DNA from: Streptomyces gardneri
GTDB taxonomy: Bacteria > Actinomycetota > Actinomycetes > Streptomycetales > Streptomycetaceae
Length of the DNA: 64,000 nucleotides
Reading direction: 5' to 3'
NCBI RefSeq assembly: GCF_006539185.1
Contig: NZ_BJMN01000041.1
Span: 34,317 to 98,316, forward strand
The position numbers were made by a program, and so were the translations under genes. Below the pieces are notes generated by a model. The model worked only from the letters and a program-made list of their open reading frames with translations. It was not told where the DNA came from and searched no databases. Below, in pieces: positions 8,523 through 16,187 of the stretch; the stretch's first letter is position 1, and each line of letters opens with the position of its first letter.

Positions 8523-11084
8523 TCACACCCACGTCCGGGGGCGGAAGCGGTTGGCCCGCTCCACCAGTTCGATCCTCTCCTCGCCCCGCTGGGCGAGCCG
8601 GGCCAGCACCCGGTACGAGCGTTCGAGGCCGAAGCGCAGTCCGCGCTCGTCCAGTTCACTTCCGAGCAGCAGCGCGCCGCCGCCCGGAGCCGCACCGGGA
8701 CTACCGGAGAGTACCCAGTCGAGGGCCGTCCCGAGGACCTCCGTGGCCAACTGCTCCCGGCGGACAGCGTCGAGACCGAAGCCCTGGAGCGCGGAGACCT
8801 GCGCCGCGGCGGCCGTCAGTTCCGCGCCGAGCGGCTCGTGCGCCGGGCGCCGCCGCAGCCGCGCCCGCACGGCCGCGACCCGGGCCGCCGTGTAGTGGAT
8901 CGAGGCCTCCGGCACGGACTCCAGGGTCCCTACGGCTCCGGCGCGGTCGCCCGCCGCGAGCCGCACCCGGGCGAGCCCGAAGGCCGCGCTGACGAAGCTC
9001 GGGTCGGTGGCCCACACGAGCCGGTAGTACTCGGCGGCGTTGTCCAGCTGGCCGAGGACCTCGGCGCAGATCCCGAGGGCCAGCTTCGGCGCCGGCTCCC
9101 CGGGGAAGGCGTCGTAGACCGCGTCGAAGGCCAGCGCCGCGTGCTCGTGGTCGCCGGTCACCAGCGAGGTCACACCCCGGTACCAGACGACCCGCCAGTC
9201 GTCCGGGTCCCGCTCCTCCAGCGCAGCGAGGGTCCGTACGGCGGTGGGCGCGTCGCCCAGCTCCAGGTGGGCCCGGAGGGTGCGCAGCCGCAGTTCGGCG
9301 GAGGGCGCCGGCGCGGCCTGGAGCGCGCCGAGCAGCTCGGCGGGGGCGGCGGCCGACAGGCCGGCGAGGAACCCGGCGTTCGGGTCGCTCGTGTCGACGC
9401 GCGGCACGGGCAGCGCGAGCGCGGTGGCGGGCGCGTCGAGCGCGCCGAGCAGCCACCCGAGCCCCGGTCCGGCCACGGCGGGAGCAGAGCCCGGAACCAC
9501 CGCGGGAGCAGAGCCCGGAGCGGCGGGCGGTCCCTGGCGCGCGCCGCCCTTCTTCCCCGCGGCCTTCCGGGCCCCGAGCAGCGACACATCCTCCGTCAGC
9601 TCGGCGAAGAGCGTGGTGTCCGTCACCCGGACCTCCGTGCCGAACAGCGTCGACAGCGCCGGACGCGGACGCCCCGACTGGAGCGCCACCACCTCCCGCA
9701 GGACGCCCGTCAGCTGCTCCGCCATCTCCTGCGCGGAGGAGAACCGCCGCGCCGGGTCCGGATCCGTGGCCCGGATCAGGAAGCGGTAGAACGACTCGTA
9801 CGTCCGGAAGACCGTGATGTGCTCCGGGTCGGGCAGCGAGTCCACGAACACGTTCGTGTAGCCCTGGAAGTCGAACGTCATCACGGCCAGCGTCCGCGCC
9901 ACCGTGTACAGGTCGCTGGCGACCGACGGGCCGACCTCGGCCACCTCAGGCGCCTGGTAGCCGACCGTGCCGTAGATGGCCGACTCGTCGTCGTCCATCC
10001 GCCGGACCGCGCCCATGTCGATGAGCTTCAGCTGGTCCTCGGTCTGGATGGCGTTGTCGACCTTGAAGTCGCAGTAGAGCAGGTTCCGGCTGTGCAGATG
10101 GCCGAGCGCCTCCAGGGCCTCGATGCCGTACGCGCAGGCCTGCTCCACCGGCAGCGGGTCCCGCCGGCCGTCCGGGGTGCGGCGGTCGTTGGCGATCTCC
10201 TTGAGCGACTTGCCGCCGACGTACTCCATGACGATGTAGCCGTCCAGGGAGCCGGTGCGCTGGTCGAGATGCTCGACGAAGTTGTAGATCCGGACGATGT
10301 TGGAGTGCTCGATCTCGGCCAGGAAGCGGCGCTCCGAGATGGCCGCGGCCATCGCGTCCTGGTCGCCGGTGTCGAGCAGGCCCTTGAGCACCACCCACCG
10401 GTCGGAGACCGCCCGGTCGACGGCGAGGTAGACCCAGCCGAGGCCGCCGTGGGCGAGGCAGCCCGCGACCTCGTACTGGCCGTGGACGATGTCCCCGCCG
10501 CGCAGCTTCGGCACGAAGGAGTACGGGTGTCCGCACTTGGTGCAGAAGCCCTCCGTACGGCCCGGCCGGTCACCGCGCGAACGGCCCACCGGAGCCCCGC
10601 AGTCGGAGCGGGAGCAGAAACGCTTCCGCTCGGGAACCTCCGGGTTCTCCATCACCGCGCCCCGCGGGTCCGGACGCGGCACCTCCGGGATCGTCACCAG
10701 GCCCGCGCCCAGCCGGTTCCGGGCGGACTGCCCGGTCGACGTGCCCGAGCTGCGCACCGACACCGAGCGGCCCCCCGAGCTGCCGGAGAGCGAGCGCGAG
10801 AGGCGGCCCGAGACCGAACGGCGGGAGGTCGACGAGCGCGAGGAGGCGCGCGAGGACGCCCGCGAACTGCTCCGCGAGGAGCTCGAGTCCGGCCCCCCGA
10901 CACCGCCCGCACCCCTGCCGGGCACGGCCATGCCGGTCGGCGTCGAACCGATGAGACCCCCGGGCGCGACGACCGGGGCGAGCCCGCAGGTGTCGCAGTA
11001 CAGCTCGCCGCCTCCCATGTCCTCGTACGAACCCTCGCACGAAGGACGCTGACAGCTCCCCACGCCCGTCTCCCCGCTCACCAC
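8523..11084 (-). CDS. pknG: PknG-type Ser/Thr protein kinase with TPR domain
   Basis: An 853-residue protein; GTG start at 11084 after GGAGGACGACA, overlapping the upstream stop by 7 bp. It has an N-terminal cysteine pair set (C11, C16, C30, C33), a low-complexity Ser/Arg linker, and a rubredoxin-like module (FCSRSDC..FCTKCGH, about 155-185). A kinase domain follows (about 193-460), then TPR-like helical repeats at about 590-840. The order rubredoxin-kinase-TPR is that of mycobacterial PknG. The catalytic loop reads LLYCDFKVDN and the Mg loop IDMGAV, so it is a non-RD kinase with DMG instead of DFG. In related actinobacteria PknG phosphorylates GarA/OdhI to control 2-oxoglutarate metabolism. 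Confidence 0.94.
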   Translation of the reverse strand: MVSGETGVGSCQRPSCEGSYEDMGGGELYCDTCGLAPVVAPGGLIGSTPTGMAVPGRGAGGVGGPDSSSSRSSSRASSRASSRSSTSRRSVSGRLSRSLSGSSGGRSVSVRSSGTSTGQSARNRLGAGLVTIPEVPRPDPRGAVMENPEVPERKRFCSRSDCGAPVGRSRGDRPGRTEGFCTKCGHPYSFVPKLRGGDIVHGQYEVAGCLAHGGLGWVYLAVDRAVSDRWVVLKGLLDTGDQDAMAAAISERRFLAEIEHSNIVRIYNFVEHLDQRTGSLDGYIVMEYVGGKSLKEIANDRRTPDGRRDPLPVEQACAYGIEALEALGHLHSRNLLYCDFKVDNAIQTEDQLKLIDMGAVRRMDDDESAIYGTVGYQAPEVAEVGPSVASDLYTVARTLAVMTFDFQGYTNVFVDSLPDPEHITVFRTYESFYRFLIRATDPDPARRFSSAQEMAEQLTGVLREVVALQSGRPRPALSTLFGTEVRVTDTTLFAELTEDVSLLGARKAAGKKGGARQGPPAAPGSAPAVVPGSAPAVAGPGLGWLLGALDAPATALALPVPRVDTSDPNAGFLAGLSAAAPAELLGALQAAPAPSAELRLRTLRAHLELGDAPTAVRTLAALEERDPDDWRVVWYRGVTSLVTGDHEHAALAFDAVYDAFPGEPAPKLALGICAEVLGQLDNAAEYYRLVWATDPSFVSAAFGLARVRLAAGDRAGAVGTLESVPEASIHYTAARVAAVRARLRRRPAHEPLGAELTAAAAQVSALQGFGLDAVRREQLATEVLGTALDWVLSGSPGAAPGGGALLLGSELDERGLRFGLERSYRVLARLAQRGEERIELVERANRFRPRTWV

Positions 11085-12355
11085 TGTCGTCCTCCGGCAT
11101 CTCTCGGGCCGGACAGTACGTCCGCCGCGGCCTGCTGGTAGCGCAGCACGGCCTGCTCCGCGACCCGCAGGTCACAGGGCGCGCTCCACAGCATCCGTCG
11201 TGCCGTGTCGTACCGCTCGATGAGCAGCGGGTCCTCCGCCGCCCCCAGCCGTGCCACCTTCGCCTTGTACGCGTCGAGCCTGCCACGCAGCTCCGCCCGG
11301 ACCGCGAGCGGCGCCGTGACCGCGGTCAGCGACTCCCGGGCCCGCATCAACTCGTCCTCCGCCTCCCGCTCCAGGGAGTCCAGGAGCGGGGAGAGCCGGT
11401 GCCACCGCTGGTGCCTGCGGTACTCGGCGGCGGTCGCGAGCCGCTCCTGGAGCGCCGTCGGCGGGCCGCTGACGGCCGGCACCTCGGAGGCGGCGATCTT
11501 CGCGAGGACCTCGCCGCGCGCGGACCGGGCCTCGGTGAGCGTCCGGTCCGCCCGGGACAGCACGTCCCGCAGCCGCAGCAGCCGGTCCTCGGAGTCCTGC
11601 CGGACCGCGAGGACCGCCTCGATCTCGCGCCGGATGTCCTCCAGCGCCAGGGCCGCCCGGTCGTACCGGTCGGTGTCCGGCCGCCCTCCGCCGGGCGCCG
11701 AACTCCCCATGGCGGGACGCCAGAAGGCGAGCGGATCGGTCACGACCTGCGCGCGCAGCAGGGTCAGCTCGGCCGTGATGTCCTCCAGCTCGTCGCCGGC
11801 CGGGTGCTCCCCGGGCCGCACGCCGACCGAGTGGGCGAGCGAGCGCGTCCGGCCCAGCTCCGCGGCGAGCAGGTCTATCCGGGCGGGCAGCGCCGACCAG
11901 ACGGCGTCGGAGGTGACGACCACGTCGAGCGAGGAGGCGTACAGCTCGTTCATCCGGCGGACGAGCCCTTCGAGCGTGAACCGCTCGGAGAGCAGCCCCT
12001 GTTCCCCCGCGCCGCCCGCGACGTGGACGCTCTCGCCGCGCAGCCGGTCGGTCAGCTCCACGAGCTCGTCCCGGCCGGGCCAGCGGCGCCGCGCCCGCAC
12101 CTCATGGGCGTCGCGCAAAGCGCCCGCGTACACGTCGAAGCAGGTCCAGAGCAGGGCGATGGTCCGCTCGGCCGACGCCCAGCGGTCCCGGGTCGTGCCG
12201 GTCAGCTCGGCGCCTTCGAGCAGCCTGCGGCCCGCGTGGTCCTGGAGGGCGAGGAGCGAGTCCTCGATCGCCTTGTGCTCGGCGCCGAGCCGTGCCAGCG
12301 CACGGTCCACCTCGTCCCGGTCCATCACCGGCCCAGGAGGTCCCGTGACGCCCAT
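11078..12355 (-). CDS. Uncharacterised helical protein between glnH and pknG
   Basis: A 425-residue protein starting at ATG 12355 after GAAGAGGTGATCG. I recognise no named domain. The sequence is rich in Arg, Glu, Ala and Leu with heptad-like spacing, as in LARLGAEHKAIEDSLLALQ near the N-terminus and EAVLAVRQDSEDRLLRLRD in the middle. This suggests long coiled coils and a cytoplasmic location. There is no signal peptide or cysteine cluster. The stop overlaps the pknG start by 7 bp, so the two proteins are translationally coupled and probably made in matched amounts. An adaptor between the membrane sensor and the kinase is a reasonable but unproven idea. Confidence 0.8.
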   Translation of the reverse strand: MGVTGPPGPVMDRDEVDRALARLGAEHKAIEDSLLALQDHAGRRLLEGAELTGTTRDRWASAERTIALLWTCFDVYAGALRDAHEVRARRRWPGRDELVELTDRLRGESVHVAGGAGEQGLLSERFTLEGLVRRMNELYASSLDVVVTSDAVWSALPARIDLLAAELGRTRSLAHSVGVRPGEHPAGDELEDITAELTLLRAQVVTDPLAFWRPAMGSSAPGGGRPDTDRYDRAALALEDIRREIEAVLAVRQDSEDRLLRLRDVLSRADRTLTEARSARGEVLAKIAASEVPAVSGPPTALQERLATAAEYRRHQRWHRLSPLLDSLEREAEDELMRARESLTAVTAPLAVRAELRGRLDAYKAKVARLGAAEDPLLIERYDTARRMLWSAPCDLRVAEQAVLRYQQAAADVLSGPRDAGGRQW

Positions 12356-12410
12356 CGATCACCTCTTCCGCCGCGGGTACAGGGGCTGCTTGCCGGGGCT
12401 GCCGGCCGGG

Positions 12411-13454
12411 TCACTTGTAGAGGGGCTCGGGCGGCCCGGGTATCCCGGGCAGGTCCGCCTTCAGCCAGCGCTCGTAGGCTCTCTGCCAGGGGCCGTTCCG
12501 GTAGTCCACGAGGACCTTGTTGACCCGGCGGACCAGGTCGTCGTTCCCGAGCTTGGCGGCCACCCCGTAGTACTCCGTGGTGAACGGCCGGCCCTTGAGC
12601 TCGACCGCCGGGTCCTGGGCGGCCTGGCCGGCCGCGAGCGCGTTGTCCGTGACGACCGCGTCGACCTCGCCGAGCTGGAGCCGGGCCAGACAGTCCAGCT
12701 GGTTCGGGACGGTCAGCAGGTCCTTGTCGTCCTTGGTGCCGTCGGCGTCGTCCTTGAAGACCGCGCCGAAGGAGTTCTTCTCCAGCTCCTCGTAGGCCGT
12801 GGACCCCTCGGCGGTGCAGATCCGCTTGCCGCGCAGCGAGGAGTCGTAGCCGGTGATGTCCTTGGCGAGCTTGGGCGCCAGGACCTGCTGCCCGGCCCGG
12901 AAGTAGGCGGTGGAGAAGGCGACCTGCTGGATCCGCTTGCAGTTGATCGTCATCGTGCGCACGACGAGGTCGACCTTGCCGCTGTCCAGCGCGGCGATCC
13001 GCTGGTTGGTCGGGATCGCCCGGAAGATCACCGCGTTCTCGTCGCCGAGGACGTCCCGCGCGATGGCCCGGGCCAGATCGATGTCGAACCCCTCCAGCGT
13101 GCGGCTCTCCGGGTCCCGGTAGCCCCAGCGGTAGCTGGACTGGTCGACGCCGACGACGAGCTTCCCGCGCGCCTTGATCGCCTGGATCGAGGGGCCGTCC
13201 GCCGAGTCGGGCCGGAGCGAGGCCTCCGGGTTCTTGCAGGTGTCCGCCGCGGCCCGGTCGACTACCTGCACCCCGGTGCCCACACCGGGACCGGTCGTCC
13301 GCGGCGTCGCGTCCGCGCCGCTTCCGTCGTGCGCCAGCGGCAGCAGCGTCAGCGAGGCGGTGAGCCCGCAGGCCACGGCCATGGCGGCGACCCCGCCCCA
13401 GCCACGCAGCCGCTGTGCGGCCCGCCGCACCAGCGGGTCCGTGCCGTTCGGCAT
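12411..13454 (-). CDS. glnH: GlnH-type amino-acid-binding protein of the GlnH/GlnX/PknG sensor
   Basis: A 347-residue protein starting at ATG 13454. A hydrophobic anchor at residues 20-40 (GVAAMAVACGLTASLTLLPL) is followed by a family 3 periplasmic-binding domain: KLVVGVDQSSYRWGYRDP, EGFDIDLARAIARDVLG and IPTNQRIAALDSGKVDLVV. There is no permease or ATPase gene next to it. Instead it sits 17 bp after a GlnX-like gene and upstream of pknG, as in mycobacteria, where GlnH reports Asp/Glu/Gln availability to PknG through GlnX. The cysteine in AVAC lacks the ideal Leu at -3, so lipidation is uncertain and the segment may be a membrane anchor. Confidence 0.85.
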   Translation of the reverse strand: MPNGTDPLVRRAAQRLRGWGGVAAMAVACGLTASLTLLPLAHDGSGADATPRTTGPGVGTGVQVVDRAAADTCKNPEASLRPDSADGPSIQAIKARGKLVVGVDQSSYRWGYRDPESRTLEGFDIDLARAIARDVLGDENAVIFRAIPTNQRIAALDSGKVDLVVRTMTINCKRIQQVAFSTAYFRAGQQVLAPKLAKDITGYDSSLRGKRICTAEGSTAYEELEKNSFGAVFKDDADGTKDDKDLLTVPNQLDCLARLQLGEVDAVVTDNALAAGQAAQDPAVELKGRPFTTEYYGVAAKLGNDDLVRRVNKVLVDYRNGPWQRAYERWLKADLPGIPGPPEPLYK

Positions 13455-13471
13455 CCCGCCCCCTCTCGCCC

Positions 13472-14902
13472 TCACCGGTACTCCGACAGTCTGCGGTTGA
13501 TGCCGAGCACGGCGCCAGCCGCGCCGAGGATCCCGAGCACCGCCGCCCCCAGCGGCAGCGCCGTCAGCGCGTCCCTGGCGTCGGTGGCGGAGCGGGTGAA
13601 CTCGGCCTGCTCGTGGGCGAGGGCCCGCTCCAGGGCGGCGTCGACCTGGTCGAAGGACTGGCCCGTCGTCTCCTTGGCGCCGACGATCCGGCTGAGCGCG
13701 CCCTCGAAGTTGCCGGCCTCGTCCTCGGCGCGGGCCGCCTTGTGGCGCTTCTGCCACTCGCCCGTACGCGAGGCCGCCTCGTCCACCGGGCTGCGCCCGG
13801 CGTCGTCGTCGGCGAGCTCCCGCGCCGAGGCGAGCGCGGTCGTCAGGGCGGTCATGCTCGACGTGTAGTCCGCCTCGTACTTGTCGTTCTTGCCGTCCTC
13901 CGTGAGGACGGCGCCCCGGGCGACCACGGCCAGGTTCTCGTTGGCGCGGGCCGTGAGCGAGCTGATCCGGGCCTGGTTGAGGAGCTGGAGGGACTCCTGC
14001 CCGTGCGCCCGGGCGGTGTTCAGCTCGGTCCGCGCGACGGTGTGCGCGGCGAGGAGCCAGATCAGCACGACCAGCGAGGCGGCGGTGGCGGCGAGGAGGC
14101 CCTGGTTGAACACCCGATGGGTGCGGGCGTAGTTGCGGCGCTGCGCCCAGGCCAGCACGGCGAGGGCGAGCAGGCCGAGCCCGAGCGACAGGAAGGGCCA
14201 GGTGCGGGCGGCGTCGTCGTCCTCGTGGAGCCGCCGGGTCTCCGCCGCGTACAGCCGCTCGGCGGCCGGCAGCAGCTCGTTGGTCATCTGCTGGTTCGCG
14301 TACCGCAGATAGGCGCCGCCGAGCGGCAGGCCCTGCCGGTTGGCGGCCCGGGCGCGCTCGATCAGGCCCGTGTAGCGCGGCAGTTGTTCGTTGAGCGTGG
14401 TGATCTCGCGGGCCGACTCGCTCGCGTCCCCGGTGTTCGCCGCGGCCTTCACGAGGAGGCGGGCCGCGGTGGCGATGTCCTTGTCGTACCGCTCGCGGGA
14501 CTCCGCGGGCTCCAGGGTGCCCGCGAGGAAGCCGCTGGCGGCGGTCGTGTCCGCGTCGGCGAGGGAGCGGTAGACGGCGGCGGCGTCGGCGCTCAGCGGC
14601 TGGCTGCGGCTGACCACGTCGTCGGCGGCGGACCCGCGGTCGGTGACCTCCAGGGTGGTGACGGCCCCGAACGCGACGACGAGCAGTGCCAGTACGGCCC
14701 CGAGGATCTGGAGTCGGCCGGGCTCGGTCGTCGCCGCCTCACGGAGCTTCTCCCGGCCCACGGCCCAGGCCCCGCGACCCGCAGGCGGGCCGCTTGCGGG
14801 CGCGCCCGAGGGCTGCGCCGGCACCGTGCCCGGGCGCGCCGGTGCGGGCGCCGTGCCCTGCGCCGTCGCCTGGGCGGCGGGCGCGTTCGGCGGGTATGTC
14901 AC
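13472..14902 (-). CDS. glnX: GlnX-like four-helix membrane sensor
   Basis: A 476-residue protein. The GTG start at 14902 follows a strong GGGGGAGGTCAA site; the frame is open further upstream but without a comparable site. The Pro/Ala-rich cytoplasmic N-terminus leads to a first helix near 60-85 (LQILGAVLALLVVAFGAV). An external helical domain precedes helices near 230-255 and 270-295, then a second external helical domain and a final helix near 445-465. This 4-TM, two-sensor-bundle layout matches GlnX of the mycobacterial GlnH-GlnX-PknG system. It would pass ligand binding by GlnH to the cytoplasmic kinase. Sequence identity could not be measured here. Confidence 0.75.
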   Translation of the reverse strand: MTYPPNAPAAQATAQGTAPAPARPGTVPAQPSGAPASGPPAGRGAWAVGREKLREAATTEPGRLQILGAVLALLVVAFGAVTTLEVTDRGSAADDVVSRSQPLSADAAAVYRSLADADTTAASGFLAGTLEPAESRERYDKDIATAARLLVKAAANTGDASESAREITTLNEQLPRYTGLIERARAANRQGLPLGGAYLRYANQQMTNELLPAAERLYAAETRRLHEDDDAARTWPFLSLGLGLLALAVLAWAQRRNYARTHRVFNQGLLAATAASLVVLIWLLAAHTVARTELNTARAHGQESLQLLNQARISSLTARANENLAVVARGAVLTEDGKNDKYEADYTSSMTALTTALASARELADDDAGRSPVDEAASRTGEWQKRHKAARAEDEAGNFEGALSRIVGAKETTGQSFDQVDAALERALAHEQAEFTRSATDARDALTALPLGAAVLGILGAAGAVLGINRRLSEYR

Positions 14903-15107
14903 TTGACCTCCCCCTGGGTCGCTGACGTCGGTCCGTCCGGCCAGCAGTATGGCCTCAGGGGCCTGCCCGCACACCGGGATTGACGCGATCTTGTTCTTAT
15001 CGTGCCTCATGCCCCCGGCACATCCGCGGGCGAACCCCCTCACCTTGAATACGTCGCCCGGCTTTGATCGGTTCCGTTCCGGACGTCGCTCGAACAGGTG
15101 AACATGC

Positions 15108-15146
15108 GTGCGGGGCGCCTCTCCGCAGAGGAGAAGCGCCCCGCAC
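15108..15146. terminator. Hairpin terminator after csnK
   Basis: An 11-bp perfect GC stem (GTGCGGGGCGC / GCGCCCCGCAC) closes a 17-nt loop. It lies just beyond the 3' end of the csn operon on the minus strand. The remaining part of this 292-bp gap, near 14903-15060, must hold the glnX promoter; I see no clear -10/-35 pair there. Confidence 0.75.
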
Positions 15147-15194
15147 CCACGCCGAATCCGGGCCCCGCAGGCCTACCCGGGTCCCTCAGGCCCC

Positions 15195-16187
15195 TCAGGC
15201 CCCTGAGACCTCGTACTGCCCCCGCAGCCGGGCCGCCGCGGCCGGCGCCGCCGCGACCTCGTCCAGGGCGAGGAGCCCCGCCCCGAGGACCGGCGGCGCG
15301 GTGACGAAGCCGATCGTCGCCTTGGGCGCCCGGGCGCCGAGGAGTTCGACCAGCCGCTCCTCCAACTGCGGGTGCCGCGCGGCCAGGACGCTGCCGCCCA
15401 GCATCACCGGAGCCTCCTCGTCGAGCAGCCCGAGCCGCCCGAGCGCCACCGCCGACATGGCGGCGACCTCCTCGGCGAGCCGGTGCACGATCGCCCGCGC
15501 GACCGGGTCGCCCTCCGCGCTCACCCGGAACAGCACCGGCGTCAGCTCGTGCCGCCGCGCGAACGCGATCCGGCCCAGGTGCAGCGCCTCGATCAGCGCG
15601 TACATCGTCTCCAGACCGAAGTGCGCGGGCAGCGCGCGGGCGAGCTCGGTCGGCTCGCCGCGCCCGTCCTCGCCGCGCGCCGCGTACCAGAGCGCCTCCT
15701 CGGCCATGGCGCTGCCGCCGCCCCAGTCCCCGGAGATCTTCCCGATCGCGGGGAAGCGCGCGGTCCGGCCGTCCGGGGTCATCCCCACGCAGTTGATCCC
15801 CGCGCCGCACACCACCGCCACGCCCCGCGGCTCGTCGAGACCGGCCCGCAGGATGGCGAAGGTGTCGTTGTGCACCCGCACGGACCGGCTCCAGCCGCGG
15901 GCCACCAGCGCCGCCCGCAGCCCCTCCTCCTCGACGGGCAGGTCGGCATTGGCGAGACAGGCCGTGACGTGCGCGAAGGAGGGCGGGAGGCCCGCGCCTC
16001 CGGCCGCCTCCCACGCCCGGCCGACGATCTCCGCGAGCGCTTCGACCGCCGTCTCCACCCCCACCAGCGGGGGCTGGAAGCCGCCGCCGCGCGCCGCGCC
16101 GAGGACGGTGCCGTCCTGGGCGACGACGGCGACGTCGGTCTTGCTGTTGCCGGCGTCGACGGCCAGCAGGGTTCCGGTCAGGCCCAC
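15195..16187 (-). CDS. csnK: BadF/BadG-family amino-sugar kinase (CsnK-like)
   Basis: A 330-residue protein starting at GTG 16187 after AGGAGCACCTCGC and overlapping the GH4 gene by 10 bp. The N-terminal phosphate-binding motif LLAVDAGNSKTDVAVV and the internal VAVVCGAGINCVG and KISGDWGGGS segments are those of N-acetylglucosamine kinase-like ASKHA ATPases. In the csn operon of S. coelicolor and S. lividans the matching last gene is csnK, thought to phosphorylate the imported glucosamine oligomer so that the GH4 enzyme can act. The operon position matches exactly. Whether the acceptor is glucosamine or an N-acetylated sugar cannot be read from sequence. Confidence 0.88.
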   Translation of the reverse strand: MGLTGTLLAVDAGNSKTDVAVVAQDGTVLGAARGGGFQPPLVGVETAVEALAEIVGRAWEAAGGAGLPPSFAHVTACLANADLPVEEEGLRAALVARGWSRSVRVHNDTFAILRAGLDEPRGVAVVCGAGINCVGMTPDGRTARFPAIGKISGDWGGGSAMAEEALWYAARGEDGRGEPTELARALPAHFGLETMYALIEALHLGRIAFARRHELTPVLFRVSAEGDPVARAIVHRLAEEVAAMSAVALGRLGLLDEEAPVMLGGSVLAARHPQLEERLVELLGARAPKATIGFVTAPPVLGAGLLALDEVAAAPAAAARLRGQYEVSGA

